From: Streptomyces sp. R21 | Lineage (GTDB): Bacteria > Actinomycetota > Actinomycetes > Streptomycetales > Streptomycetaceae | Assembly (NCBI RefSeq): GCF_041051975.1 | Contig: NZ_CP163435.1 | Location: 9,702,501 to 9,766,500 of the forward strand | Reading direction: 5' to 3' | Length of the DNA stretch: 64,000 bases | Shown: positions 55,574 through 64,000 of the stretch, one piece after another | Numbering within the stretch: the first letter of the stretch is position 1 | Layout of the letters: each line of letters starts with the position of its first letter | Program-made: the position numbers and the translations under genes | Notes under the pieces: generated by a model | Told to the model about the DNA's origin: nothing | The model's database searches: none | What the model saw: only the letters and a program-made list of their open reading frames with translations

Positions 55574-55835
55574 ATCTGCGCCCGCCGACCATGCTGTCGC
55601 GGGGCCCGCCGCCGTACGTCCGGACGGGCGAGGCTAAGTTCACCCGCAGATAGTGCTCGGCAGCGTCCGCCGCCTCCCGTGCGCAGCGCTTCCCCATCAG
55701 CACGCAGAGCGTGTATCCCGTGTTCTCGAAGTAGCCCCGCACCGTGTGATCGGTAGGGGCCGCGAGCAGCAGGCGCTCCCAGGCCCGGTAGCGCTCCAGA
55801 TGTCTGGCGACCTCGGGTTTGGCAGGCAGCAGCAT
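55572..55835 (-). CDS. DUF5133-family small protein, carries a TTA codon
   Basis: An 87-residue Streptomyces-type DUF5133 protein (LERYRAWERLLL...ENTGYTLCVLMGKR). Function unknown; relatives are small, helical and often developmentally regulated. A TTA leucine codon lies at 55637-55635 (in VNLAS), so translation should depend on bldA tRNA-Leu. The ATG is favoured (GGGAAGG 11 nt upstream); a GTG four codons earlier is possible. Same direction as glgE, 129 bp before it. Confidence 0.75.
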   Translation of the reverse strand: MLLPAKPEVARHLERYRAWERLLLAAPTDHTVRGYFENTGYTLCVLMGKRCAREAADAAEHYLRVNLASPVRTYGGGPRDSMVGGRR

Positions 55836-56150
55836 CGTGCTGGTCACCTTCCCACTCTCTCGGGTGCGCACGGTTGGCCCGGACGGTCCGCGCCGGTCGC
55901 GCACTGAAGGGGCACCCGCGAGTGATCGCGAGCGAACCTTCACCCATGGTGCCCGCGCGGACACCCAGCGTCTTGTTGGGTCTTCAACTAGCTGGATGTC
56001 CTTCCGGGCCGCTCTCGTGTTGCACGAATGGAGTAGCACTCGCACTCTGGGACTGACTCAGGAGCGATCACCGCTCACGCTTCGTGTTCGGGGCCCGGTC
56101 CGCAAGGGCGCGGGGGAAGCGGGAGCTTCGCCAGCGAGGAGCCAACGACA
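55836..56150. other. Divergent region, weak signals only
   Basis: Between the DUF5133 gene and the ATPase-like gene. I see a GAGCG/CGCTC repeat (56061-56075) and no convincing promoter or ORF. Confidence 0.4.
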
Positions 56151-56672
56151 ATGAAAGCTGCAGTGCCCTGCTACTACTGCCTCGACGTGGAGGTCAGCCC
56201 GGAACGGGTCGGACAGGTCAGGCGCATTCTGGCCGCCCACCTTCGGTACTGGGATCTGGACACGCTCGTCGAGCCCGTCGGCCACTGTGCCGAAGCGTTG
56301 CTTCACACCATCGACGAGCACGCGCCGGACAAGAACACGACCATCGAGATGTGGTGGAACGGCCAGCACCTGATCGCGGCCGTGTCCGACAACAACCAGG
56401 ACATCCGCCCGCACAACGCCCCGCAGGGCTGCCTGGCGCAGATCGCGGCGCTGAGCGACGGCTGGGGATGCTGCGCCACCGGCGCCGGAGGAAAGATCAT
56501 CTGGTTCTCGTGGCGGGCCCGCGCCGCCGAACGCGCCCCGCTGGTCCCGGCCGTACCCGTCCCCAGTCTGCGGGAGGCACGCCGGACGCCTCGCGAGCTG
56601 CCGGTGCCGGCTCTCGCCCGTCCCGCCGGGTCGGAATCCCTCGTCGGCGCGGCGTCGAACGGTTCCGGCTGA
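56151..56672 (+). CDS. HATPase_c-like protein with altered N box
   Basis: A 173-residue protein resembling the single-domain GHKL ATPases (RsbW-like anti-sigma kinases) abundant in Streptomyces. VGHCAEALLHTIDEH aligns with the usual SELVTNALRH, but the Mg-binding Asn is His52; VSDNNQDIRP is the G1-like box and GGKIIWFSW the last strand. ATP hydrolysis or phosphotransfer is therefore doubtful. A Pro/Ala/Arg-rich tail follows. GAGGAG lies 9 nt before the ATG, and a strong terminator follows the gene. Confidence 0.75.
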   Translation: MKAAVPCYYCLDVEVSPERVGQVRRILAAHLRYWDLDTLVEPVGHCAEALLHTIDEHAPDKNTTIEMWWNGQHLIAAVSDNNQDIRPHNAPQGCLAQIAALSDGWGCCATGAGGKIIWFSWRARAAERAPLVPAVPVPSLREARRTPRELPVPALARPAGSESLVGAASNGSG

Positions 56673-56703
56673 CCGGGGATCGCCGCGAGGCGAGGGGATA
56701 CGT

Positions 56704-56741
56704 CATCGGGCCACGCCTGCTCCGGCAGGCGTGGCCCGATG
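56704..56741. terminator. Strong terminator hairpin
   Basis: A perfect 17-bp stem, CATCGGGCCACGCCTGC/GCAGGCGTGGCCCGATG, with a TCCG tetraloop between convergent genes. Confidence 0.92.
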
Positions 56742-56801
56742 CTGTTGCCCGGCTGCGCCTTCAAGTGCCGTCCACTGCTCCGGCGTCCGCCGCGCAGAGT
56801 C

Positions 56802-57041
56802 CTACCGGGCCGAAGAGGCGGCACAGGTGCTGTGAGCGGCGGCCGGGCGGCTGCGCGAGACGATGCGCATGCCGGAGTCGTCGACCACCCGGACCTGAAG
56901 GGAACCGCAGCCGCAGCGGGTCCACGTGGTGCGGCCCGTCGCGGTGGAGTGCCGGGAAACGACGGAGAAGGGTTCGGCGCGGTCCGGCCAGCCGCAGTAC
57001 GGGCAGGTCGCGGTGGCCGAGCCGTCGGTGGTGCTGGTCAT
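56802..57041 (-). CDS. Small zinc-ribbon-like protein
   Basis: A 79-residue protein. CPYCGWPDRAEP and TRCGCGSLQVRV supply two Cys pairs likely to bind one zinc ion. AAGGAG precedes the ATG by 6 nt. It is divergent from a LysR gene. No family with a known function was recognised. Confidence 0.7.
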   Translation of the reverse strand: MTSTTDGSATATCPYCGWPDRAEPFSVVSRHSTATGRTTWTRCGCGSLQVRVVDDSGMRIVSRSRPAAAHSTCAASSAR

Positions 57042-57156
57042 GAACGACTCCTTGCTGGCAGGGACGGATGGAACGTCGCGACACCGCCAGGGTGGATCGG
57101 CGCCACCGTGTACGTCCAGGTTGACTTTCTGGACCTCATCTTGAAGCGTGGGCTTC

Positions 57157-58116
57157 ATGATTGACCTGCGCCGCCTTCACGTCCTGCGAGCGGTCGACCA
57201 CTACGGCACCGTCACCGCCGCCGCCCAAGCACTGCACTTCACACCGTCCGCCGCCTCACAGCAGATCCGCCAACTCGCCCGGGACCTGGACGTCCAGCTG
57301 CTGGAACCACAGGGCCGCGGTGTGCGGCTCACCCCGGCCGCGCACAGCCTCCTCGCGCATGCCGACGCGATCCAGGCCCGCTGGGAACAGGCCGAGCTCG
57401 ATCTGCGGGCCGACCACGGAGCGCCCGCCGGACTGCTGCGCGTCAGCGGCTTCCCCATGGCCATCACGGTGCTCCTCGCCCCGATGGCCGCCCAGCTGCG
57501 TACACGCCACCCACGGTTGACGGTCAGGATCCAGGAAGTCATGGCCCCGGAGAGCTTCGACCTGCTCTTCGAAGGGGAGATCGACCTCGCGGTCGTCGAG
57601 GCCACCCCGCACAACCCGCCGCTCAGCGACGTCCGCTTCGACCAACAGCCGCTCCTGGACGATCCGTTCGACCTGGTGGTCCCGGCCACCCACCGCCTGG
57701 CGGGGCTCGCGCGCATCGACCTCGCGGAGGCCGCGCGCGAGGAGTGGATCGCCCCCTCTGCGGAAAGCCCCTGCCGCTCGCACGTGCTGTCGGCGTGCGG
57801 CGCCGCCGGCTTCACGCCCGACTTCGTCCATTACGCAGTGGACTGGAACGTCACCGCGCATCTGGTCGCCCACGGCCTTGGCGTCGCCCTGATTCCCCGC
57901 CTCGCCCACCTCGCACCCCAGCTGCCGATCAGCCGCGTCCCCTGCGCCGGCAACCCGCACCGCAAACTGCTCTCCTGCACACGCGGCGCCGGCCACCAGC
58001 GTCCCGCCGTCGCGGCCGCACTGCGGGAACTGCACGACCTCGCGCCGACAGCAGTGGCCTGGGCCGGGCGCGTGCCAGAATTGCGCCGTGGATTGGGGGA
58101 TCCTCGAACGCGATGA
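57157..58116 (+). CDS. LysR-family transcriptional regulator
   Basis: A 319-residue LTTR. The HTH includes VDHYGTVTAAAQALHFTPSAASQQIRQL, and a sensor domain follows (GLLRVSGFPMAITVLL...). The ATG at 57157 or GTG at 57148 could be the start; neither has a good ribosome site. It overlaps the following LuxR-type gene by 29 bp and is divergent from the zinc-ribbon gene, which is a candidate target. Confidence 0.9.
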   Translation: MIDLRRLHVLRAVDHYGTVTAAAQALHFTPSAASQQIRQLARDLDVQLLEPQGRGVRLTPAAHSLLAHADAIQARWEQAELDLRADHGAPAGLLRVSGFPMAITVLLAPMAAQLRTRHPRLTVRIQEVMAPESFDLLFEGEIDLAVVEATPHNPPLSDVRFDQQPLLDDPFDLVVPATHRLAGLARIDLAEAAREEWIAPSAESPCRSHVLSACGAAGFTPDFVHYAVDWNVTAHLVAHGLGVALIPRLAHLAPQLPISRVPCAGNPHRKLLSCTRGAGHQRPAVAAALRELHDLAPTAVAWAGRVPELRRGLGDPRTR

Positions 58117-60682
58117 CGAGCTCGGACAACTGGCTGCCGCCGCACGAAAAGCGGCCGATGGCGCCGGATCGGTCGCGCTCGTCTTCGGAGAGGCCGGAAT
58201 CGGCAAGTCCAGCCTGGTCAAGGCCCTGCCGGAGGTGCTGCCCGCCGACGTACGCGTGCTGCTGGGGGAGTGCGACGACCTGGCGACACGACGACCGCTC
58301 GGCCCCTTCCGCGACCTCGTCGGCAGTGTCGGCACGGAACTGGCCCGCGCGCTCACCGAAGGCGGCGACCGGCATCGGGTCTACGACGCCCTGCGCGCGG
58401 AGCTGAACAGGGCCCCGCACCCTGCGGTACTCGTGATCGAGGACGTCCACTGGGCCGACGAGGCATCACTCGACGCCCTGCGCTTCCTGGTCCGCCGGGT
58501 CGAGCGGCTGCCCGCCGTACTCGTGCTGACCTACCGGGACGACGAGTTGAGCCGGGAGCATCCCCTGCGCCATCTGCTCGGCCAGGTCTCCCGGGCGGAG
58601 CGCGTGCACCGCTTTCCGCTCTCCCGGCTCTCCCCGGACGCCGTCCGCCGGCTGAGCGTGGCCAGCCGACTGGATCCGGCCCAGGTGTACGAGGTGACGT
58701 CGGGCAACCCCTTCTTCGTCGCCGAAGTGCTGGCGGCCGGTGGCACCGGCGGCGTTCCGCCGACCGTCGTCGACGCCGTACTGGCCAGGCTGCGCGGGCT
58801 GGACGACGCCACCCGGGACGCGCTGGAGCAGCTGGCCGTGGTGCCGTCCGCGGTCGAACACCGGCTGGTCGACGCGCTGTTGAAGGACGGCGTGGCCGCG
58901 CTGACCGCGGCGGAGCGGCGCGGACTGCTGGTCGTGACCCCGGAGCGCGCCGGATTCCGGCACGAGCTGATCCGCCGCGCCGTCGCCGACTCGCTGCCCG
59001 CCGCCCGCCGTATCGAACTGAACCGTGACGTGCTCGCCGCCCTCGTCGCCCTGCCCGGAGCAGACTCCTCCCGGATCGTCCACCACGCGGCGCAGGCAGG
59101 CGACGAGGACGCCATAGCGCGCTACGGCCCCGACGCGGCCCGCGACGCCTCCCGCGCCGGAGCGCACCGCGAGTCCGCCGCCCATCTGCGGCTCGTCCTG
59201 CGCCGGCGCGAGCGGTTCGCCCCGGCCGAACTCGCCGACCTGCTGGAGCAGTACGCGGTGGAGAGCTACACCATCGCGGACTCCGCGGCCGCCGTCACCG
59301 CCGAGCGGGAGGCGGTCGCGTTGCGCCGGTCGCTCGGCGACATGCGGGCGCTCGGCGCCGATCTGCGCTGGCTCTCGCGGATCCACTGGTGGGCCGGTGA
59401 CGCCGAACAGGCGCGGGAGGCGGCCCGCGAGGCCATCACCGTCCTGGAACCGGCGGGCGACGACCGGCTGCTCGCGCTCGCCCTCAGCAACACCTCCCAG
59501 CTGCACATGCTCTCCGACCGGCACACCCAGGCGATCGCCTTCGGCGAGCGCGCCATCGCGCTCGCCCGGCGCGCGGGCGACATGGGGATCCTCGCGCACG
59601 CCCTCAACAACGTCGGCGCGTCCCGCTGGCGCACCGGCGACCCGCTGGGCCGCGCCCAGTTGGAGGAGAGCCTGAAGGTGGCGCTGGCGGCCGGCGAGGT
59701 CGAGCACGCGTGCCGGTCCTACGCCAACATCATCTGGACACTCCTCGAAAGACTCGAGTACACCGAGGCAGACCGCTTCCTGGCACCGGCCGTGGAACTC
59801 GCGGACCGCGCCGAACACCTGGGCTTTCTGAGCTATCTCAACGTCGAGCTGGCCATGCGCCGGCTCGCCGCCGCGGACTGGGAGGACGCCGAGCGGCATG
59901 CGGAGGCGGGTGCGCACGACTTCGTGCCCGCCCGCTGCCCGGCCCTGACGGTACTGGCCCGGGTGCGGGTGCGGCGCGGCAGAAACGGCGGCGACGAACT
60001 GCTCGCACAGGCCTGGGAGATCGCCGTGCGCAGCCGCGAACTCCAGCGCACCGGACCCGTCGCCGCCGCCCGCGCCGAGGCCGCGTGGCTGCGCGGCGAC
60101 CACCTCGCGGTTACCGAAGCCGCCGGCCCGGTGTACGCGGAGGCCTGCCGGCTGGACGCCGTACCGGCGCGGGCGGAACTCGGCTACTGGCTCGCCAAAG
60201 CCGGCCGGCCCGTCACGGTCGACGGCTCGCAGCACCCGTACGCCCTGCAGACCGCGGGCCACTGGCGCGAGGCCGCGCACGCCTGGCAGAGGGCAGGCTG
60301 CCCGTACGAGCACGCCGCCGCCCTGGCCGAGAGCCCGGACCCGGCCGACAAGCTCACCGCGCTCGCCGCACTCGACGCGCTGGGCGCGGAACCCCTGGCC
60401 CGCCTGATCCGCGCCGAGCTGCGCGGCCTCGGCGTACGCCGCATCCCGCGCGGCCCGCTCGCGGCGACCCGGGAGAACCCCGCCGGTCTCACCGAGCGCC
60501 AGCTTCAGGTCATGCGGTTGCTGGTGCAGGGGCTGACGAACCCCGAGATCGCCGACCGGCTGGTGGTCTCGGTGCGCACCGTCGACAACCACGTCTCCGC
60601 GGTGCTGGACAAACTCGGCGTGCACACCCGCCGCCAGGCCGCCGCCCGCGCCGAGGAGCTGGGCCTGCTGCCGCGGAGCTGA
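58088..60682 (+). CDS. LuxR-family regulator with AAA ATPase (LAL type)
   Basis: An 864-residue large ATP-binding LuxR regulator. Walker A GEAGIGKSSLV near 34-44 and Walker B VLVIEDVHWADEAS near 118 sit in an AAA_16 domain. A long helical TPR-like middle follows (about 350-750), and a C-terminal LuxR HTH ends it: LTERQLQVMRLLVQGLTNPEIADRL then VSVRTVDNHVSAVLDKLGV. Effector unknown. The GTG lies inside the LysR 3' end, a 29-nt overlap in another frame. Confidence 0.92.
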   Translation: MDWGILERDDELGQLAAAARKAADGAGSVALVFGEAGIGKSSLVKALPEVLPADVRVLLGECDDLATRRPLGPFRDLVGSVGTELARALTEGGDRHRVYDALRAELNRAPHPAVLVIEDVHWADEASLDALRFLVRRVERLPAVLVLTYRDDELSREHPLRHLLGQVSRAERVHRFPLSRLSPDAVRRLSVASRLDPAQVYEVTSGNPFFVAEVLAAGGTGGVPPTVVDAVLARLRGLDDATRDALEQLAVVPSAVEHRLVDALLKDGVAALTAAERRGLLVVTPERAGFRHELIRRAVADSLPAARRIELNRDVLAALVALPGADSSRIVHHAAQAGDEDAIARYGPDAARDASRAGAHRESAAHLRLVLRRRERFAPAELADLLEQYAVESYTIADSAAAVTAEREAVALRRSLGDMRALGADLRWLSRIHWWAGDAEQAREAAREAITVLEPAGDDRLLALALSNTSQLHMLSDRHTQAIAFGERAIALARRAGDMGILAHALNNVGASRWRTGDPLGRAQLEESLKVALAAGEVEHACRSYANIIWTLLERLEYTEADRFLAPAVELADRAEHLGFLSYLNVELAMRRLAAADWEDAERHAEAGAHDFVPARCPALTVLARVRVRRGRNGGDELLAQAWEIAVRSRELQRTGPVAAARAEAAWLRGDHLAVTEAAGPVYAEACRLDAVPARAELGYWLAKAGRPVTVDGSQHPYALQTAGHWREAAHAWQRAGCPYEHAAALAESPDPADKLTALAALDALGAEPLARLIRAELRGLGVRRIPRGPLAATRENPAGLTERQLQVMRLLVQGLTNPEIADRLVVSVRTVDNHVSAVLDKLGVHTRRQAAARAEELGLLPRS

Positions 60683-60864
60683 TCGCCGTCGAAACCCGGA
60701 GGCCGAAAGGTAGGTAGCCGAGGGCGGCGAGCTGGGTGACGCGCACGGATATCTGCGTACGGGAATCAGGCTAGAACAGGCGTATCGGACCCATCAGCGG
60801 GGACGGACGCCAGGGACGCGGACACACGAGCCCCGCGCGCCGCCCCAGACACGGGGGGATGCAC

Positions 60865-62262
60865 ATGTCCATCACACCGGCACAGGCAGCACGCCAGGAA
60901 CTGACCGGATTCGAAGGGAAGCTGACCGGACCGGAGGACTCCGGCTACGAGGAGGCCCGCAGCATCTACAACGCGATGATCGACCGGCGGCCCGCCCTGG
61001 TCGCCAGCTGCACCAACGCCAAGGACGTCGCTCACGCCGTCGGCTTCGCGCGCGAGCGCGGCCTGCCGCTCGCGGTCCGCGGCGGCGGCCACCACGGAGC
61101 GGGCCTGGGCTCCTGCGACGACGGCGTGCTCGTCGACCTGTCACCGCTCAAGGACATACAGGTCGACGCCGAGGCCCGGACGGTCCGCGTCGGCGGCGGC
61201 TGCGTATGGGGCGAGGTCGACCGCGCCACCAACGCGCACGGCCTGGCCACGCCCAGCGGCATCATCTCCACCACCGGCGTCGGAGGACTCACCCTCGGCG
61301 GCGGCATCGGTCATCTCGCCCGCACCCACGGCCTCACCATCGACAACCTCCTGGAAGCCGACCTCGTCCTGGCGAGCGGCGAGCAGGTCCGCGCGAGTGC
61401 CGACGAGAACGCCGACCTCTACTGGGCGATCCGCGGGGGCGGCGGCAACTTCGGCGTCGTGACGTCATTCCGGTTCCGGCTGCACGAGCTGAGCACCGTG
61501 GTGGCGGGCCCCACCTTCTGGCCCGTCGAGCTCGGCGCCGAAGTCCTCACCGCCTACCGCGACTTCATCCCGCACGCACCCCGCGAACTGAACGGCTTCT
61601 TCCTGTTCGGTTCCGTCCCGCCGGCCCCGCCGTTCCCCGAAGACCTGCATCTGCGCAAGATCTGCGGCGTCGTCTGGTGCTACGCCGGCGCCGACCCGGA
61701 GGCTGCGGCCCGCGCGATGGCACCCCTCCTCGACGCCCTGCCCGCGCCACTGCTGCACGGCCCCGCACCGATGCCGCACCCCGCGATCCAGTCCGCGTTC
61801 GACGGGCTCTACCCGCCCGGCGACCAGTGGTACTGGCGAGCCGACTTCGTCAACGAGATCCCCGCCGACGCGGTCGACCAGCACGCCAAGTTCGGCGCCG
61901 AGCTGCCGACCTGGAAGTCGACCATGCACCTGTACCCCATCGACGGCGCCGTCCACGACCACGGACCCACCGACACCGCCTGGAGCTACCGCGACGCCCG
62001 CTGGGCCTCCGTCTTCGCCGGCGTCGACGCCGACCCCGGCAACGCGGAGCTGATCAAGCGCTGGTGCGTCGACTACTTCGAGGCCCTCCACCCGTTCTCG
62101 GCCGGCGGCGCCTACGTCAACATGATGATGGACGAGGGCCAGGAACGCGTCCGGGCCAGCTACCGCGACAACTACGCCCGCCTGTCCCGCATCAAGGCCG
62201 ACCGCGACCCGGACAACCTGTTCCGCCTCAACCAGAACATCCAACCCGCCCAGCGCCCCTGA
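60865..62262 (+). CDS. FAD-binding oxidoreductase, berberine-bridge-enzyme-like
   Basis: A 465-residue flavoenzyme with an FAD_binding_4 domain and a C-terminal BBE domain. RGGGHHGAGLGS holds the His (His76) that carries 8-alpha-linked FAD; the second-site Cys of bicovalent members is absent (GGIGHLARTHGLTIDN), so mono-covalent FAD is expected. NMMMDEGQERVRASYRDNYARL and NLFRLNQNIQP are the BBE landmarks. The ATG at 60865 is preceded by GGGGGG at 6 nt; one at 60859 is too close. Confidence 0.9.
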   Translation: MSITPAQAARQELTGFEGKLTGPEDSGYEEARSIYNAMIDRRPALVASCTNAKDVAHAVGFARERGLPLAVRGGGHHGAGLGSCDDGVLVDLSPLKDIQVDAEARTVRVGGGCVWGEVDRATNAHGLATPSGIISTTGVGGLTLGGGIGHLARTHGLTIDNLLEADLVLASGEQVRASADENADLYWAIRGGGGNFGVVTSFRFRLHELSTVVAGPTFWPVELGAEVLTAYRDFIPHAPRELNGFFLFGSVPPAPPFPEDLHLRKICGVVWCYAGADPEAAARAMAPLLDALPAPLLHGPAPMPHPAIQSAFDGLYPPGDQWYWRADFVNEIPADAVDQHAKFGAELPTWKSTMHLYPIDGAVHDHGPTDTAWSYRDARWASVFAGVDADPGNAELIKRWCVDYFEALHPFSAGGAYVNMMMDEGQERVRASYRDNYARLSRIKADRDPDNLFRLNQNIQPAQRP

Positions 62263-62291
62263 TCCACGCCCGCTCTCCCCGGCGGCCACCG

Positions 62292-62355
62292 GACCGCCGT
62301 GACGCCGGCTCGCGCCCGTACGGGGGTCGGGTGCGACAGGTGCGTCACGGCGGTC
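62292..62355 (+). terminator. Inverted repeat after the flavoenzyme gene
   Basis: GACCGCCGTGACGC (62292-62305) and GCGTCACGGCGGTC (62342-62355) pair perfectly over 14 bp with a 36-nt loop, which contains CCGTACGG. Could be a terminator or a regulatory stem. Confidence 0.5.
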
Positions 62356-62502
62356 GGGACGGCATTCGCCCGGCGGGGACGAACGTGATGTGCAGCACGC
62401 GCGGAACCGGCGCCGGGGCCTCCTCGGAAAGGTTCTGGCTGCGCACGGCTTGATCGACGATCTATCGGACGAAAATCCCTGGCCACAGCCCGTTCCATCC
62501 AT

Positions 62503-62532
62503 TTGACACTTCGTTGAGCGCCCAGATAGGAA
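62503..62532 (+). promoter_or_regulatory. Housekeeping-type promoter
   Basis: A consensus TTGACA (62503-62508), an 18-bp spacer and TAGGAA (62527-62532), about 30 bp before the GTG of the next gene, which has GAGAGG as ribosome site. It is one of the clearest promoters in the window. Confidence 0.7.
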
Positions 62533-62560
62533 GCAGCTCTCTGAAGTCGAGAGGTGGATT

Positions 62561-63091
62561 GTGTACGAGCCGAATGTGACCGGGGACTGGCAGGAGTGCG
62601 ACGAGCACGCCGGCCTTCGCGTCCGTGTCCACGGCTTGGAGCCGGCGGAACCGCCGCGCGGCCGCGACGACGCCGCCGAGGGGCTCACCTACTTCCGCTT
62701 CCGCGTGACCGTCGAGAACCGCGCGACCGAACACGTCGGCATCCACCTCGAAGACGGACAAATCGACATCCGCATCGGCCCCGACGGCGAAAGCGCCTTC
62801 CTCGACTGGCGGAACTCCCAGTTCATCGAGGGCTTCGACGTCTACCCGCTGCGCCGCGTCACCGCCGTGGCCTACGCCGCGGGCGCGGACGCCTGCCTCT
62901 CCCAGGTGGACATCCAGATCGTGCTGAAGGTCGACGACGAGTGGACCGACCGCTACCTGTGGTCGGGCGGCATCGGCCTCCACTCCGAGGGCCCCGAAGC
63001 CGGTACGCCGTCCGCTGCGGCCCGGGAGAGCCTCGCCTGTCAGGTCAGCAACTTCCTGAGGGGCGAGGAAGCGGGGCCGGGGGCGGCGTAA
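62561..63091 (+). CDS. Protein of unknown function
   Basis: A 176-residue acidic, beta-rich protein (FRFRVTVENRATEHVGIHLEDGQIDIRIGPDGES). It has a compact Ig-like strand pattern but no recognised family, signal peptide or membrane segment. GTG start with GAGAGG 6 nt upstream and a clear promoter support expression. It is convergent with the FAD monooxygenase gene (17-bp gap). Confidence 0.75.
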   Translation: MYEPNVTGDWQECDEHAGLRVRVHGLEPAEPPRGRDDAAEGLTYFRFRVTVENRATEHVGIHLEDGQIDIRIGPDGESAFLDWRNSQFIEGFDVYPLRRVTAVAYAAGADACLSQVDIQIVLKVDDEWTDRYLWSGGIGLHSEGPEAGTPSAAARESLACQVSNFLRGEEAGPGAA

Positions 63092-63108
63092 GGGGCGGCG
63101 AGCACTCC

Positions 63109-64000
63109 TCACTCCGCCCCGAGGCCGTCTCCGAAGCCGCCCGCGAGGCTGCCCAAACGCCCTGATGCGGCGGGCGACGGCCGGTAGTCGTCGATGGTCA
63201 CGGAGTTGTAGAGGCGTGCGCTCTTGGTGGTGAGGCGAACGAGAGCGCGGCTGGGGGCCGCCGGCAGGGCGGAGATCAGGCGGGCGCCCTGGGCCAGTCC
63301 CCATACGCCGAGGTGGGACGTGGGGATCAGGGCCTTCGCCGCGCTCAGCGCGACCGCGCGGCTGCCCCGCACATGCTCCGCCATCGCGCGCTCGTAGGCG
63401 GGGAAGGCGCGCTCGTGGTCGCCGCCCGCCCGTGCCAGCTCTCCGGCGAGGACGTACGCGCCGACGACAGCCAGGGTGGTGCTCCCGCCGACGGCCGGAC
63501 CGGGGCAGTAGCCCGCGTCGCCGACGAGCGTCACCCTCCCCTGCGACCAGGTGTCCATGCGGAGCTGGGTGATCGAGTCGAAGTAGAACGCCGGGGTGCG
63601 GTCGAGTTCATCCAGCCAGCGGTCCACGTGGGCGTGCATGCCGGCGAACGCACCGCGCAGCAGCTCCTTCTGCCGGGGCACGTCGTGTCGGTGGTAGTCG
63701 AGTTCGCGCTCGCTCCGGAACAGGAACAGCGCCCGCGCGTCGCCGAGGTGCCGTGCGCCGTACATGCCGGCAGTGCGGCCGACGCCGACGTGGATGAGGA
63801 GCTCGCCGTCGAGGGCGGAGACGTTCGGCAGGGTCAGCACCCCGAGGTAGGCCCCGATGAAGGCGTTGCAGCGGGACTCGTCGTCGAAGACGAGGCGGCG
63901 CACGTTGGAGTGCAGCCCGTCCGCGCCGACGACGACGTCGAAGCGGCGCGGCGCGGCGTTTTCGAACCGCACCTCGCCGTCGGGCGAGATCGCGGTGATC
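63109..64000 (-). CDS. FAD-dependent monooxygenase (N-terminus cut by window edge)
   Basis: About 297 C-terminal residues of a PHBH-fold flavin monooxygenase. VVVGADGLHSNVRRLVF is the DG motif, and GRVTLVGDAGYCPGPAVGGSTTLAVVGA the GD/FAD-ribityl motif. The reading frame continues past base 64000, where the N-terminal GxGxxG motif must lie. The substrate is unknown; relatives act on aromatic rings or natural products. Confidence 0.85.
   Translation of the reverse strand, partial: ITAISPDGEVRFENAAPRRFDVVVGADGLHSNVRRLVFDDESRCNAFIGAYLGVLTLPNVSALDGELLIHVGVGRTAGMYGARHLGDARALFLFRSERELDYHRHDVPRQKELLRGAFAGMHAHVDRWLDELDRTPAFYFDSITQLRMDTWSQGRVTLVGDAGYCPGPAVGGSTTLAVVGAYVLAGELARAGGDHERAFPAYERAMAEHVRGSRAVALSAAKALIPTSHLGVWGLAQGARLISALPAAPSRALVRLTTKSARLYNSVTIDDYRPSPAASGRLGSLAGGFGDGLGAE

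Noticed and set aside
55469..55756. TTG-initiated 95-codon ORF whose product repeats HICVG and EPGxAAEI
   Set aside because: The peptide repeats simply mirror the 15- and 24-bp DNA repeats (both multiples of three); no ribosome site, and it runs antisense into DUF5133.
56025..56045. TAGCACTC, half of a CIRCE (HrcA) element
   Set aside because: The required GAGTGCTA partner 9 bp away is absent, and no chaperone gene is near.

Overview
The window is about 64 kb of very GC-rich DNA that reads as Streptomyces chromosome. Codons are strongly GC3-biased, GTG starts and AGGAGG-type ribosome sites are common, and stop and start codons often overlap by 4 bp (ATGA, GTGA). The gene content is also typical of the genus: the GlgE maltosyltransferase pathway, a SpoIIE-type phosphatase with sensor domains, DUF5133, an Acg-type nitroreductase and universal stress proteins. 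I see no rRNA, tRNA, insertion sequence, phage or CRISPR array. The gene at each end is cut by the window edge. About 56 coding regions are supported.

Layout: (1) 1-7.6 kb: a partial phosphotransferase; a TPR protein coupled to a polyprenyl synthase behind a near-perfect inverted repeat; a secreted thermolysin-like protease; an AIM24 protein; a sulfite-oxidase-type molybdoenzyme. (2) 7.7-14.2 kb: a tightly overlapping operon of unknown function: GntR regulator with a 29-bp palindromic operator, lipocalin-like protein, a small repeat protein, a GMC oxidoreductase whose N-terminus carries the same repeat, then a membrane-anchored PLC-like phosphodiesterase. (3) 14.2-29.3 kb: a redox/dormancy island: Acg-type nitroreductase, two universal stress proteins, GNAT, DoxX-like membrane protein, hemerythrin, AdhE, CBS-BON protein and GAPDH. 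Copies of a box related to GGGGCCGAANGNCCC precede several of these genes and resemble the DosR/DevR half-site layout. A sugar/inositol-type catabolic unit with a LacI regulator, and a TetR/NAD(P)-reductase pair, sit inside the island.

(4) 29.3-38.4 kb: NUDIX hydrolase, aldo/keto reductase with a MerR-type promoter, DUF899, an unusual metallo-beta-lactamase-fold protein, ArsR, a lipoprotein, and a TetR-controlled cupin/hydrolase/MFS operon whose promoter and operator can be read directly. (5) 38.4-47.9 kb: PAS/GAF/SpoIIE phosphatase with a small coupled ORF, LysG/LysE-type amino-acid exporter pair, MFS exporter, Gfo/Idh/MocA oxidoreductase, PIG-L deacetylase and a secreted M1 peptidase. (6) 48.0-55.8 kb: complete glgE-treS-pep2-glgB operon, which turns trehalose into alpha-glucan through maltose 1-phosphate; tandem repeats precede it, and next to it lies a DUF5133 gene with a TTA codon. 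(7) 55.8-64 kb: ATPase-like regulator, zinc-ribbon protein, LysR, large LuxR-type ATPase, berberine-bridge-type flavoenzyme, a hypothetical gene behind a good promoter, and a partial FAD monooxygenase.

The strongest leads for new biology are the shared DosR-like box across the redox island, the GntR-controlled lipocalin/GMC/PLC operon with its in-tandem repeat ORF, and the nested repeats in front of glgE.
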